Assembly: GCA_900540895.1 (NCBI GenBank)
Contig: UQHV01000014.1
Span: 4,922-68,921 of the forward strand
From: an uncultured Collinsella sp.
GTDB taxonomy: Bacteria; Actinomycetota; Coriobacteriia; Coriobacteriales; Coriobacteriaceae
Direction: 5' to 3'
Length of the DNA stretch: 64,000 nucleotides
The notes under the pieces were generated by a model. The model saw nothing but the letters and a program-made list of their open reading frames with translations, was not told the origin of the DNA and made no database searches. This document shows positions 9,283 through 17,514 of the stretch, piece after piece (position 1 is the stretch's first letter; each line of letters starts with the position of its first letter). A program made the translations under genes and the position numbers.

Positions 9283-9996
9283 TTAGCCTCCGAGGTAGGC
9301 TTTGCGGACGTTGTCGTCATGCAGGAGCTCTTGGCCGGTGCCGGTCATGGTGATCTTGCCGGTCTCGAGCACGTAACCGCGTGTGGCGATGGAAAGCGCC
9401 ATCTGCGCGTTTTGCTCGACCAGAAGCACCGTGGTGCCGGCCTTGTGCAGGTCCTCGACAATCTGGAAGATCTGTTCGATCAGAATCGGTGCCAGACCCA
9501 TGGAAGGTTCGTCGAGCATAAGCAGTTTGGGGTTACTCATAAGGGCGCGCCCCATAACGAGCATCTGCTGCTCGCCACCTGAAAGGGTGCCGGCGACCTG
9601 GCGACGACGTTCCTTCAGGCGCGGGAACTGCTCGTAGACGCGCTCCAGGCCCGGAGCAATTGTGGACTTGAGCTGTGTATAGGCGCCCATCTCCAGGTTC
9701 TCCTCGACCGTCATCTGCAAAAAGGCGCGACGACCCTCGGGAACCTGAGCCAGGCCCTTACCAACCAGCTTATCAGCGGGCGTATGGGTAATGTCCTCGC
9801 CCATAAACTTGATGGAGCCGGTCTTGGAGCGCAGCAGGCCCGAGACGGTCTTGAGCGTTGTGGACTTGCCGGCACCGTTGGCACCAATCAAGGCCACGAT
9901 CTCGCCCTCGTTAACGTTAAAGGAGATGTCCTTGATGGCGTGGATGGCGCCGTACCAGACGTTGATGTTGTAGACGGAAAGCATCGGCTCTGCCAT
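9283..9996 (-). CDS. livF: Branched-chain amino acid ABC transporter ATPase LivF
   Basis: 237-residue ABC ATPase. Walker A GANGAGKST near residue 38, signature LSGGEQQ near 138, Walker B LLMLDEPSMGLAP near 158 and the H-loop position (LLVEQN) fit LivF, one of two ATPases energising uptake of leucine, isoleucine and valine. The start codon directly abuts the livG stop. Last gene of the liv operon, followed by a strong terminator. Confidence 0.93.
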   Translation of the reverse strand: MAEPMLSVYNINVWYGAIHAIKDISFNVNEGEIVALIGANGAGKSTTLKTVSGLLRSKTGSIKFMGEDITHTPADKLVGKGLAQVPEGRRAFLQMTVEENLEMGAYTQLKSTIAPGLERVYEQFPRLKERRRQVAGTLSGGEQQMLVMGRALMSNPKLLMLDEPSMGLAPILIEQIFQIVEDLHKAGTTVLLVEQNAQMALSIATRGYVLETGKITMTGTGQELLHDDNVRKAYLGG

Positions 9997-10857
9997 TTAG
10001 TTCTCCCCCTTATCCTGCTTACCCAGATACGCCTCGATAACAGCGTCGTTGTTCTGGATTTCCTCGGCCGTGCCCTTGGCGATGACCTTACCAAAGTTGA
10101 GCACGCAAATGCCCTCGCAGATGTTCATAACGAGCGACATATCATGCTCGATAAGCATGATGGCAATGCCGAAGGTGTCGCGAATCTTAACGATGTTCTC
10201 CATGAGCTCCGCGGTCTCGGACGGGTTCATGCCGGCGGCAGGCTCGTCGAGCAACAGCAGTTTGGGGTTGGTAGCAAGCGCGCGGACGATCTCCAGACGA
10301 CGCTGGGCGCCGTAAGGCAGCGATCCGGCCTGCTCGTTTGCCAGATGCTCCATATCAAAGATGGACAGCAGCTCCATGGCGCGCTCGTGGGCGGCCTTCT
10401 CGTGCTTCCAATACGTCGGCAGGCGCAGCACGCCCTCAAAACCGGAGTAGCGCTCCTGGTTATGCAGACCGACCTTAACGTTGTCCTCCACCGTCATGGT
10501 GTTGAACAGGCGGATGTTCTGGAAGGTACGGGCAATACCCATGCGGTTGACCTGGTAGACGGACTTGCCCGAGGTGTCCTCACCGTCGAGCAGGATGGTG
10601 CCGTGCGTGGGCTGGTATACCTTGGTGAGCAGGTTGAAGACCGTGGTCTTACCGGCGCCGTTGGGGCCGATGAGACCGGCGATCTCGGTCTTACCGATGG
10701 TCAGGCTAAAGTCGTCGACCGCCTTAAGTCCGCCGAATTCAATGCCCAGGTGGATGCACTCGAGCGCTGGGCGCTGACCCAGGTCGCGGTCGGGAACGAT
10801 GGCGCCAGAAGGATACGGGACCATCTTGCCCTTGTTGAACTCAAACTTACTGGGCAT
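9997..10857 (-). CDS. livG: Branched-chain amino acid ABC transporter ATPase LivG
   Basis: 286-residue ABC ATPase with Walker A GPNGAGKTT, signature LPYGAQRRLEIVRAL, Walker B LLLLDEPAAGMNP and the LivG-type C-terminal tail ending in EAYLG. It pairs with LivF on the cytoplasmic face. I start at ATG 10857, preceded by AAGGAGGTGG; this start lies inside the livM 3' end (11-base overlap), consistent with translational coupling. Confidence 0.93.
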   Translation of the reverse strand: MPSKFEFNKGKMVPYPSGAIVPDRDLGQRPALECIHLGIEFGGLKAVDDFSLTIGKTEIAGLIGPNGAGKTTVFNLLTKVYQPTHGTILLDGEDTSGKSVYQVNRMGIARTFQNIRLFNTMTVEDNVKVGLHNQERYSGFEGVLRLPTYWKHEKAAHERAMELLSIFDMEHLANEQAGSLPYGAQRRLEIVRALATNPKLLLLDEPAAGMNPSETAELMENIVKIRDTFGIAIMLIEHDMSLVMNICEGICVLNFGKVIAKGTAEEIQNNDAVIEAYLGKQDKGEN

Positions 10858-11935
10858 CGGCTGCCACCTCCTTCTTGGAAGCAAAGCGGTCCTTAACGCG
10901 ACCGAAGAATGCCTTGAGCTGCGGGTTGTTGGTAAAGATCATAACCAGGATCAGCACGATGGCGTAGATGAGCATGCGGTAGTCCGAGAACTGACGGAGC
11001 AGCTCGGGAAGCACCGTAAGCAGCGCCGCCGCGATGACGGAGCCGCGCATATTGCCCAGACCGCCCAGGACCACGAACACCAGGATGAGGATGGACGTGT
11101 TGAAGTCGAACTTGGTGGCGGAGAGCTGCGAGAAGTTACCGCCGAAGAGAGCTCCGGCAGCACCGGCGAGGGCAGCGGAAACCACGAAGGCGATCATGCG
11201 GTACTCGGTGACGGAGATGCCTACGGACTCGGCTGCAATCTTGTTATCGCGCACGGCCATAATGGCACGGCCGGTACGGCTGCGAACCAGGTTGAGCACG
11301 ATCACGAGTGCGACCATGACCAGGATGGCACCGGCGAGGAAGGTCGAGTATGTCGACACGCCCGAGGCGCCCTGGGCGCCCTTGATGATGGCGGTGCCGT
11401 CCTCGAGCAGATGCAGGTCGTCGATCGTGGAGTTGCCCGTGATGTTAAAGATCACATGCAGGCCGCGGGAATCGACACCCACGATAAGGCAGGTGACAAC
11501 CTCTTTGATGATCTCGCCAAAGGCCAGCGTCACGATAGCCAGGTAATCGCCGCTCAGGCGCAGGACCGGGATACCGATCAAGAAGCCCAAGATGGCAGCG
11601 GCGATAGCGCCGACCACGATGCTGATGACAAGGCGCACCGGATCGGACGGAACGGCGCTCTCCAGCGCGACGGCGGTGACGATGCCCGTATAGGCGCCGA
11701 CACTCATAAAGCCCGCATGGCCCAGCGACAAGTCGCCCGCGATGCCGACGACGAGGTTAAGGGAGATGGCCATGACGATATAGGCCGTGATGGGAACCAG
11801 CTGACCGGCGATCATGCGCGGAATCATGTGGTTAGACTGCATAAAGAACACGATGGCGAAGGCCACAACGCACATGGCGTACGTGACAAAGTCGTGACGC
11901 GTCTGTTTGTCTTTAAGGAACTTCATAACGCTCAC
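10847..11935 (-). CDS. livM: Branched-chain amino acid ABC permease LivM
   Basis: About 362-residue polytopic permease with the LivM features GDLSLGHAGFMSVGAY, LRLSGDYLAIVTLAFGEI and VLGGLGNMRGSVIAAA. One of the two membrane subunits. Start is either the GTG at 11935, directly after the livH stop, or the ATG nine bases later at 11926; both have purine-rich sequence in front. Confidence 0.92.
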   Translation of the reverse strand: MSVMKFLKDKQTRHDFVTYAMCVVAFAIVFFMQSNHMIPRMIAGQLVPITAYIVMAISLNLVVGIAGDLSLGHAGFMSVGAYTGIVTAVALESAVPSDPVRLVISIVVGAIAAAILGFLIGIPVLRLSGDYLAIVTLAFGEIIKEVVTCLIVGVDSRGLHVIFNITGNSTIDDLHLLEDGTAIIKGAQGASGVSTYSTFLAGAILVMVALVIVLNLVRSRTGRAIMAVRDNKIAAESVGISVTEYRMIAFVVSAALAGAAGALFGGNFSQLSATKFDFNTSILILVFVVLGGLGNMRGSVIAAALLTVLPELLRQFSDYRMLIYAIVLILVMIFTNNPQLKAFFGRVKDRFASKKEVAADAQ

Positions 11936-12817
11936 CTACACCTTCTCGGGGACGTACTTGCCCAAGAGGCCGGCAGGCTTGACGAGCAGGACGATGATCA
12001 AAACACCAAAGACGATGGAGTTGGCAAGGCTCGTGGAAATGTAAGCCTGCGCCATCGCCTCGATGATGCCGATGAGAATGCCACCGACAAAGGCACCGGG
12101 GATGGAGCCGATGCCGCCGAAGACGGCGGCGTCGAAGGCCTTGATGCCAGGCATGGCACCCGTCGTGGGCTGCAGCACCGGCGAGTAGGAGCACAGGAGC
12201 ACACCGGCGATGGCGGCAAGGGCGGAGCCGATGGCGAACGTCATCGAGATGGTGCGGTTGACGTTGATGCCCATGAGCTGAGCGGCGGCCTTGTCCTCGG
12301 ACACGGCGCGCATGGCCTTGCCCATCTTGGTCTTACCTGTAAAGAACATCAGTCCGGCCATGATAACCAGGCAGGCGACGATGGTGACGAGCGAGACGGC
12401 GCTTACGTTGAACTTGGCCAAGAACTCCGGCACCTGGAAGGTGACGAGCGAAGTGAAGTTCTTGGGCGTGGCGCCCCACAGAAGCTGCGCGGCGTTCTGC
12501 AGGAAGTAAGACACGCCGATAGCCGTGATCAGAACGGCCAGCGGGCCTGCTTGGCGCAGCGGCTTATAGGCCAGACCCTCGATGAGAACGCCGAGAACGG
12601 TACAGACCACACAAGAAAGAATTACAGATGCCCAGCCCGGGAGGCCGAGATACGACGTGGCACAGAACGAGACATAGGCACCGACCATGATGACGTCGCC
12701 GTGAGCGAAGTTCAGCATCTTGGCGATACCGTAGACCATGGTGTAGCCCAACGCGATGATGGCGTAGACGCTGCCCATGGACAGGCCGTTGACCAGGTAT
12801 TGGATAAAGACCGTCAT
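11936..12817 (-). CDS. livH: Branched-chain amino acid ABC permease LivH
   Basis: 293-residue permease: GLSMGSVYAIIALGYTMVYG near the N-terminus, MLNFAHGD and FGGIGSIPGAFVGG are LivH signatures. About eight hydrophobic segments. ATG 12817 has AAAGGGGG at good spacing; the in-frame ATG at 12826 sits too close to it. Confidence 0.92.
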   Translation of the reverse strand: MTVFIQYLVNGLSMGSVYAIIALGYTMVYGIAKMLNFAHGDVIMVGAYVSFCATSYLGLPGWASVILSCVVCTVLGVLIEGLAYKPLRQAGPLAVLITAIGVSYFLQNAAQLLWGATPKNFTSLVTFQVPEFLAKFNVSAVSLVTIVACLVIMAGLMFFTGKTKMGKAMRAVSEDKAAAQLMGINVNRTISMTFAIGSALAAIAGVLLCSYSPVLQPTTGAMPGIKAFDAAVFGGIGSIPGAFVGGILIGIIEAMAQAYISTSLANSIVFGVLIIVLLVKPAGLLGKYVPEKV

Positions 12818-12893
12818 GTTCCACATCCCCCTTTCGAATAGGTTTCCAGTTGATGTATGAAACAGGGACGTTACGCTGTCCCTAGATACCAAG

Positions 12894-12925
12894 CAAGCAG
12901 GGAAGGCCAAAACCTCCCCTGCTTG
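12894..12925 (-). terminator. Hairpin between livK and livH
   Basis: 13-bp stem with one mismatch (12894-12906 with 12913-12925), loop CCAAAA. There is no long T run, so it probably attenuates or protects the livK message, giving more binding protein than permease. A second small dyad (AGGGAC/GTCCCT) lies just beyond, near 12864-12883. Confidence 0.55.
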
Positions 12926-12956
12926 GGATCAAAACCGCTCTATGTAAGGCGGCCAA

Positions 12957-14144
12957 TTAGGCCTGTACGTACTTGCCGTCGGTGATGACGTACGCCGTGG
13001 GTTCCTTCTGGACCTGGCCCTTATCGTTCCAGGTGAGCTTGCCGGTCAGACCGTCAACGGTAATCTTGAGCATAGCCTTGGACAGCTTCTCGGCGGCCTC
13101 GGTCGGGTCGGCGTCGACACCAAGACCGGCCTCCTTGAGGGCCTCGGCCACCGCGTGCACGCCGTCGTAGGCGTCGGCGGCAAACTGGTCGGGGGTATCG
13201 CCGTACTTATCCTTGTAGGCGTTGACGAAGTCGGCGTTCTTCTCGTCGTCGGCGGAGAACGGGGTCATGAGCAGCAGACCCTCGGCAAGAGAGGTGTCGA
13301 AGCCCTCAACGCCCAGGATGCCGTCCATGCCGTCGCAGCCCATCATCTTGACGTCGTAGCCCATGTCCTTGGCGTTCTTGAGCAGGACGGACGCCGGCGT
13401 GTAGTAGATCGGCGCAAAGATCATGGTGGCGCCGGCCTGCTTTGCCTTGGTCAGCTGGTTGGTAAAGCTTGTGGCGGAGTCGTCCTTAAAGGTCTCCTCG
13501 TCAACAATCTCGAGCTTGGACTCAGCGGCCTGAGCCTTAAAGGAATCTGCGATGCCCGAAGAATAGGCGTCGCCGGAGTTATAGAACAGCACGAACTTCT
13601 CGTCCGCATACTTCTGCGCCAGGAACTTGGCAGCGTTGACACCCTGGTTGGGGTCGGTGAAGCAAACCTGGAAGACGCAATCCTTGCCGTCGGTGACGTC
13701 CTCGGAGGACGCGGACGGGGTGATCATGAACGTCTTGGGGTCGTTACCGCACTCTGCGGCAACGGCAACCGACGCACCCGTGGTGGTCGGGCCGACGAGG
13801 GCCTGCATGCCCCAGTCGAGCAGGGTGTTGAAGGCGTTGACGGCCTTCTCGCCATCGGCCTGGTCATCCTCGGCCTTGCTGGCAAGCGGCAGCTCCTTGG
13901 TCGAAAAATCCTTGCAGCCAAGCTCGACACCCTGGGTAACGGACTTGCCGTAGGACGCGTTGGCGCCGGTCAGCGGGCCGATGGTGCCGATCTTAAACGA
14001 AGCGTCGCCCGAAGCGGAACCGCTGTCGCCGCCGTTGGAGGAGCAGCCAGCTAGAATGGACATCGCCCCCAGACCTGCTGCGCTCGCGATAACGCTCCTG
14101 CGATTCATAACAGGGTTCAATGACTTACCGGTGAGGCTCGACAT
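12957..14144 (-). CDS. livK: Branched-chain amino acid ABC transporter substrate-binding lipoprotein
   Basis: 395 residues. The N-terminus has NRRSVIA followed by a hydrophobic stretch and the lipobox LAGC (Cys34), so it is an anchored lipoprotein, possibly Tat-exported given the twin arginine. The mature part is a type I periplasmic-binding fold: KIGTIGPLTGANASYG near 51-66, LVGPTTTGASVAV, and a C-terminal AYVITDGKYV. ATG 14144 follows GAGAGGAG. First gene of livKHMGF. A decayed partial copy lies 271 bp upstream. Confidence 0.92.
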   Translation of the reverse strand: MSSLTGKSLNPVMNRRSVIASAAGLGAMSILAGCSSNGGDSGSASGDASFKIGTIGPLTGANASYGKSVTQGVELGCKDFSTKELPLASKAEDDQADGEKAVNAFNTLLDWGMQALVGPTTTGASVAVAAECGNDPKTFMITPSASSEDVTDGKDCVFQVCFTDPNQGVNAAKFLAQKYADEKFVLFYNSGDAYSSGIADSFKAQAAESKLEIVDEETFKDDSATSFTNQLTKAKQAGATMIFAPIYYTPASVLLKNAKDMGYDVKMMGCDGMDGILGVEGFDTSLAEGLLLMTPFSADDEKNADFVNAYKDKYGDTPDQFAADAYDGVHAVAEALKEAGLGVDADPTEAAEKLSKAMLKITVDGLTGKLTWNDKGQVQKEPTAYVITDGKYVQA

Positions 14145-14415
14145 GCGGCTCTCCTCTCAAATCTCGTCGGGTTTCGGTTACCCGACAGGCCATCCTTCGC
14201 CGTGTTCGGCGTTCGCAAAATAGTAGACGCTTTAGTTAGGAAAAGTGGCGGTTATTTCGACTTTTCTTTGGATTTGTTCATTTATCCATATTTCTGCGTA
14301 TTTCTATTGCTTTATGCAGTAATGCCACTTTATTGTGTAAAAGCAATGTTTCCGTTCTGTTACAGACATCCCCGCCCTGCATAAAACAGCCTCACCGGTC
14401 GCGCTTTATGCGCGC

Positions 14416-14611
14416 TTAGGCGGCGATGTACTTGCCGTCCTGGATCACATAGGCTGTCCATGCCGTCGGCACCCATTAGTGTCATGTCGTAGCTCATGTC
14501 CTTGGCGTTCTTGAGCAAAACGGACGCTGGGGTGTAATAGATCGGGGCAAAAATAAGCGTGGCTCCGACAAGGAAACTCCTGCGGTTAAGTACGTTGTTG
14601 ATGCTAAACAT
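14416..14611 (-). pseudogene. Internally deleted remnant of a livK paralogue
   Basis: It starts with a ribosome binding site (AAAGGGGG), ATG 14611 and a signal-like start (NRRSFLVGA). It then jumps to the segment TLIFAPIYYTPASVLLKNAK through YDMTLMGADGMD, nearly identical to the middle of LivK, and then to AYVIQDGKYIAA plus a stop, the LivK C-terminus, in a different frame. About 330 codons of the parent are missing across two junctions. The first junction lies at a GA-T segment shared by both parental sites. It cannot make a working binding protein. Confidence 0.85.
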
Positions 14612-14861
14612 GGTGTCCCCCTTTTCGCTGGCCGCGGTGCGGCCGTCTTGCGGTACAGGGCAAACCTTATGGTGCAAACGTTGACAGTTTGTTACGGAGT
14701 TCCGTTTGTAGCGAGCATGTTTCCAATGTTTCCGCAGCGTTTCGGGGGTGCCGTTTTGTGCGACTCCTGTTGCCTGGCGAGCACGCGCCCTCTGTTCACG
14801 CTAGAATGCACTCAACCTTTAAGCGGTTAATCCATCCATAAGATGCACGAAGGAGCTATCT

Positions 14862-16205
14862 ATGAGCGAACCCCTGCGCACCGTGAACGTCGGCCTCATC
14901 GGTCTGGGAACCGTCGGCGGCGGCGTGGCCCGTCTGATCAAGAGCCACCACGATGAGTACCTGGCAGCCTACGGCATCGACCTTAAGCTGACCCGCGCCT
15001 GCGCGCTTGCCTGGGAGCAGGCCGAGGCAGCCGGTATTGAGCGTGAGGCCTTTACGAGCGACTGGCACGATGTCGTCACCGACCCCGCCGTCGACATCGT
15101 CGTCGAGCTCATCGGCGGCGAGCACCCCGCGACCGAAATCTTCACCACCGCCTTCGAGAACGGCAAGCACGTCGTCTCTGCCAACAAGGCCCTGCTGGGC
15201 CGTCATGTCGAGACGCTCGCCGAGAAGGCGCGCGCGTGCGGCGTGCAGATTAAGTGCGAGGCCAGCTGCGGCGGTGGCATCCCCATTGTCAGCACGCTCG
15301 AGCACGACCTGGTGGGCAACAAGATCCTGACCATCGCCGGCATTCTCAACGGTACCACCAACTATATCCTGTCGCGCATGGACGCCGAGGGCGCCGATTA
15401 CGCCGATGTGCTTGCCGACGCGCAGGCCAAGGGCTATGCCGAGGCCGACCCGTCCGCCGACGTCGACGGCTTCGACGCCGCCAGCAAGACGGCAATCCTC
15501 GCTTCCATCGGCTTTGGCACCCGCGTGACCACCGACGATGTCTACCAACAGGGTATCCGTACCATCGGCGCCGAGGACATCGCCCAGGCCCGCGAGCTCG
15601 GCTACACCATCAAGCTGCTGGGCATCGCACGCAACACCGACGCCGGCGTCGACGTCCGCGTGCATCCCACGCTCATCCCGGCAGACCATATGCTCGCCAA
15701 GGTCAACGGCGCCATGAACGCCGTCTACGTGGTGGGTGACGCCGTGGGCGAGACCATGTTCTACGGCGCTGGCGCAGGCTCCTTCCCCACCGCGAGCGCC
15801 GTCGTGGGCGATATCCTATCGCTCTCCGAGCAGATCAGCCGCGGCGTGGCTCCGCTGCCCGAGATTGAGCCCTACGGTCACAACCTCGCCTTTAAGCCCA
15901 TGGACGAACTCCAGACCAAGTACTATGTGCGCCTGAAGGTCGCCGACCGCGTAGGTGCCCTGTCCGAGACGGTCGACATCTTTGCCAAGCACAACATCTC
16001 GATCTCGCTCATCAACCAGGTCGAGGACGGCAAGTCGGGCGTCAGCGATGCCTGCTCGGTCATCTTCTTGACGCACCGCGCACTCGAGAAGGACGTCCAG
16101 GCTGCCGCCGCCGAACTTGCCAGCGTCGACTGCGTGGCCGAGGTCGCCAACGTCCTGCGCATCGAGGACGTTGAGGCCTGGACCGAAGGCGTTATGGCGA
16201 ACTAG
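14862..16205 (+). CDS. hom: Homoserine dehydrogenase
   Basis: 447 residues. It reduces aspartate semialdehyde to homoserine on the way to threonine and methionine. The NAD(P)-binding loop GLGTVGGG is at 14-21; VSANKALLG and CEASCGGGIPI precede the catalytic domain (GILNGTTNYILSRM, ADPSADVDGFDAA). The C-terminal 85 residues form an ACT domain (YYVRLKVADRVGALSET), so feedback control by threonine is likely. Ribosome binding site AAGGAG. Monocistronic, with its own terminator. The upstream gap 14612-14861 shows a possible -10 (TAGAAT at 14802) but nothing else clear. Confidence 0.95.
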   Translation: MSEPLRTVNVGLIGLGTVGGGVARLIKSHHDEYLAAYGIDLKLTRACALAWEQAEAAGIEREAFTSDWHDVVTDPAVDIVVELIGGEHPATEIFTTAFENGKHVVSANKALLGRHVETLAEKARACGVQIKCEASCGGGIPIVSTLEHDLVGNKILTIAGILNGTTNYILSRMDAEGADYADVLADAQAKGYAEADPSADVDGFDAASKTAILASIGFGTRVTTDDVYQQGIRTIGAEDIAQARELGYTIKLLGIARNTDAGVDVRVHPTLIPADHMLAKVNGAMNAVYVVGDAVGETMFYGAGAGSFPTASAVVGDILSLSEQISRGVAPLPEIEPYGHNLAFKPMDELQTKYYVRLKVADRVGALSETVDIFAKHNISISLINQVEDGKSGVSDACSVIFLTHRALEKDVQAAAAELASVDCVAEVANVLRIEDVEAWTEGVMAN

Positions 16206-16236
16206 CCCAACGCTCGCCTAGCAATACGCGCCTTGA

Positions 16237-16270
16237 GGGCTCCCGTCCGATGTAGGACGGGAGCCCTTTT
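16237..16270 (+). terminator. Intrinsic terminator after hom
   Basis: Perfect 12-bp stem (16237-16248 with 16255-16266), 6-base loop, followed by TTTT. Confidence 0.9.
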
Positions 16271-16419
16271 GTCACCTGCCGTAAGCACAACGGCAGAGCA
16301 TATTTGCGCGAGCCGCTCATCGGTAACGCGGGCTACCGTTCACCGATATGCAAACGCGGCCGATTCCGGCTACCGCTACGCTGAGCTGCGTATGTCCGCC
16401 CGCGATGAGAGGAAGCACC

Positions 16420-17169
16420 ATGTTGCTCGAGGGCAAGAAAGCAATCATCACCGGAGGCACGCGCGGTATCGGCTATGCGATCGCCTGCCGTTTTATCGAG
16501 GAAGGCGCTGCCGTCACCGTCTTTGGCTCACGCCAGGAGACTGCCGACGCGGCCGTTGAGAAGTTGGCGGCCGCCTATCCCGACGCCAAGGTCTGGGGCC
16601 GCTCCTGCGACCTCACCTCGCTCGAGGCCGTGACCGAGGCCTTTACCCAGGCTGCAGCCGATATGGGCGGTTTGGATACAGTCGTCAACAATGCCGGCAT
16701 CTCCCAGCGCTCACCCCTTTTGGACTACACGGCCGAGGAGTTCGCTAAGGTTATGGACCTCAACGTCGTCGCCGTCTTTAATGGCCACCAGGCAGCCGCC
16801 AAGATCATGACCGAGGCAGGTCATGGCGGCACCATCACCACCACGAGTTCGATGGTCGCCAAGTACGGTCAGCCCTCCGGCGTTGGCTATCCCACGTCCA
16901 AGTTTGCCGTCAACGGTATGGTCCAGTCGCTCTCGCGCGAGCTCGCCCCCATGGGCATCCGCGTCAACGCCGTCGCGCCTGGCGTAACCAAGACCGATAT
17001 GGTCGCCAACCTGCCCGAAGAGGTTATTAAGCCCATCGTCGCCACCATTCCGCTGGGTCGCATGGGCGAGCCCGAGGATGTCGCCAACGCCTTTGTTTTC
17101 CTGGCGAGCGACATGTCCTCCTACGTCACGGGCGCCGTGCTCCCCGTCGACGGAGCCGCCCGCTCTTAA
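16420..17169 (+). CDS. BaiA-like short-chain dehydrogenase/reductase
   Basis: 249-residue classical SDR. Cofactor loop TGGTRGIG at 11-18, NNAG at 90-93, and the catalytic set N115, S144, Y157, K161 (GYPTSK). Several stretches resemble the bile-acid 3alpha-hydroxysteroid dehydrogenase BaiA as I remember it: IITGGTRGIG, DLTS, VFNG, SGVGYP-SK, VAPGV-TDM and the closing VDGA-R. FabG-type 3-oxoacyl reductases share part of this, so a plain SDR role is not excluded. After the second strand it has FGSR (S37-R38) where BaiA has Glu, which may favour NADP over NAD. ATG 16420 has GAGAGGAAG in front. Monocistronic. Confidence 0.7.
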   Translation: MLLEGKKAIITGGTRGIGYAIACRFIEEGAAVTVFGSRQETADAAVEKLAAAYPDAKVWGRSCDLTSLEAVTEAFTQAAADMGGLDTVVNNAGISQRSPLLDYTAEEFAKVMDLNVVAVFNGHQAAAKIMTEAGHGGTITTTSSMVAKYGQPSGVGYPTSKFAVNGMVQSLSRELAPMGIRVNAVAPGVTKTDMVANLPEEVIKPIVATIPLGRMGEPEDVANAFVFLASDMSSYVTGAVLPVDGAARS

Positions 17170-17213
17170 GGGACCACAAGCCTCAGCTCCCAGCCTCAAC
17201 ATAGTCCAACAAA

Positions 17214-17262
17214 GAAGGCGCGCCGTCTGCATCAACTGCAGGCAGCGCGCCTTCTTCTGTTT
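17214..17262 (+). terminator. Intrinsic terminator after the SDR gene
   Basis: 10-bp perfect stem (17214-17223 with 17245-17254) with an internal GTCTGC/GCAGGC extension, then a T-rich tail TTCTGTTT. Confidence 0.8.
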
Positions 17263-17266
17263 GAAA

Positions 17267-17500
17267 GGGAAGCTGTGTCCCGCAGTCCCGACTCAGACCG
17301 GGACGCAGCTTCCCTCAGGGCCATGTTTCGGAAAGAGCGCCCCGTTTTGAACGCCGATTCTGGGATACCGTTTCCGCAACGGGTCTCTCGCGGAAACTGC
17401 ATCCCACTCTGAGCGCCCATTCCGGGACACAGTTTCCCAACGGCCCCCGTTTCGGAAACCACATCCCGTTCCGAGCCTTCAAAGCGGGACGCGGCTTCCC
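17267..17500. repeat. Tandem array of four 62-bp palindromic units
   Basis: This fills the 345-base gap between convergent genes. Left arms (CGGAAACYRCATCCC type) begin at about 17267, 17329, 17391 and 17453; right arms (CGGGACRCAGYTTCC type) begin at 17299, 17361, 17423 and 17485. The period is exactly 62 bases. Each unit is an imperfect inverted repeat of about 47 bases. The second unit is the most degenerate. No open reading frame. Confidence 0.85.
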
Positions 17501-17514
17501 CGAGAGAGTATCGA

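Noticed and set aside
10799..12841. 680-codon plus-strand open frame opposite livMH
   Set aside because: His/Gly/Asp-rich antisense translation of the liv permeases; no supporting signal.
14620..14861. Riboswitch or attenuator ahead of hom
   Set aside because: No leader peptide, T-box motif or terminator/antiterminator pair could be found.
17267..17500. CRISPR array
   Set aside because: The four units are palindromic, have degenerate repeats and no unique spacers of constant size; no cas gene nearby.
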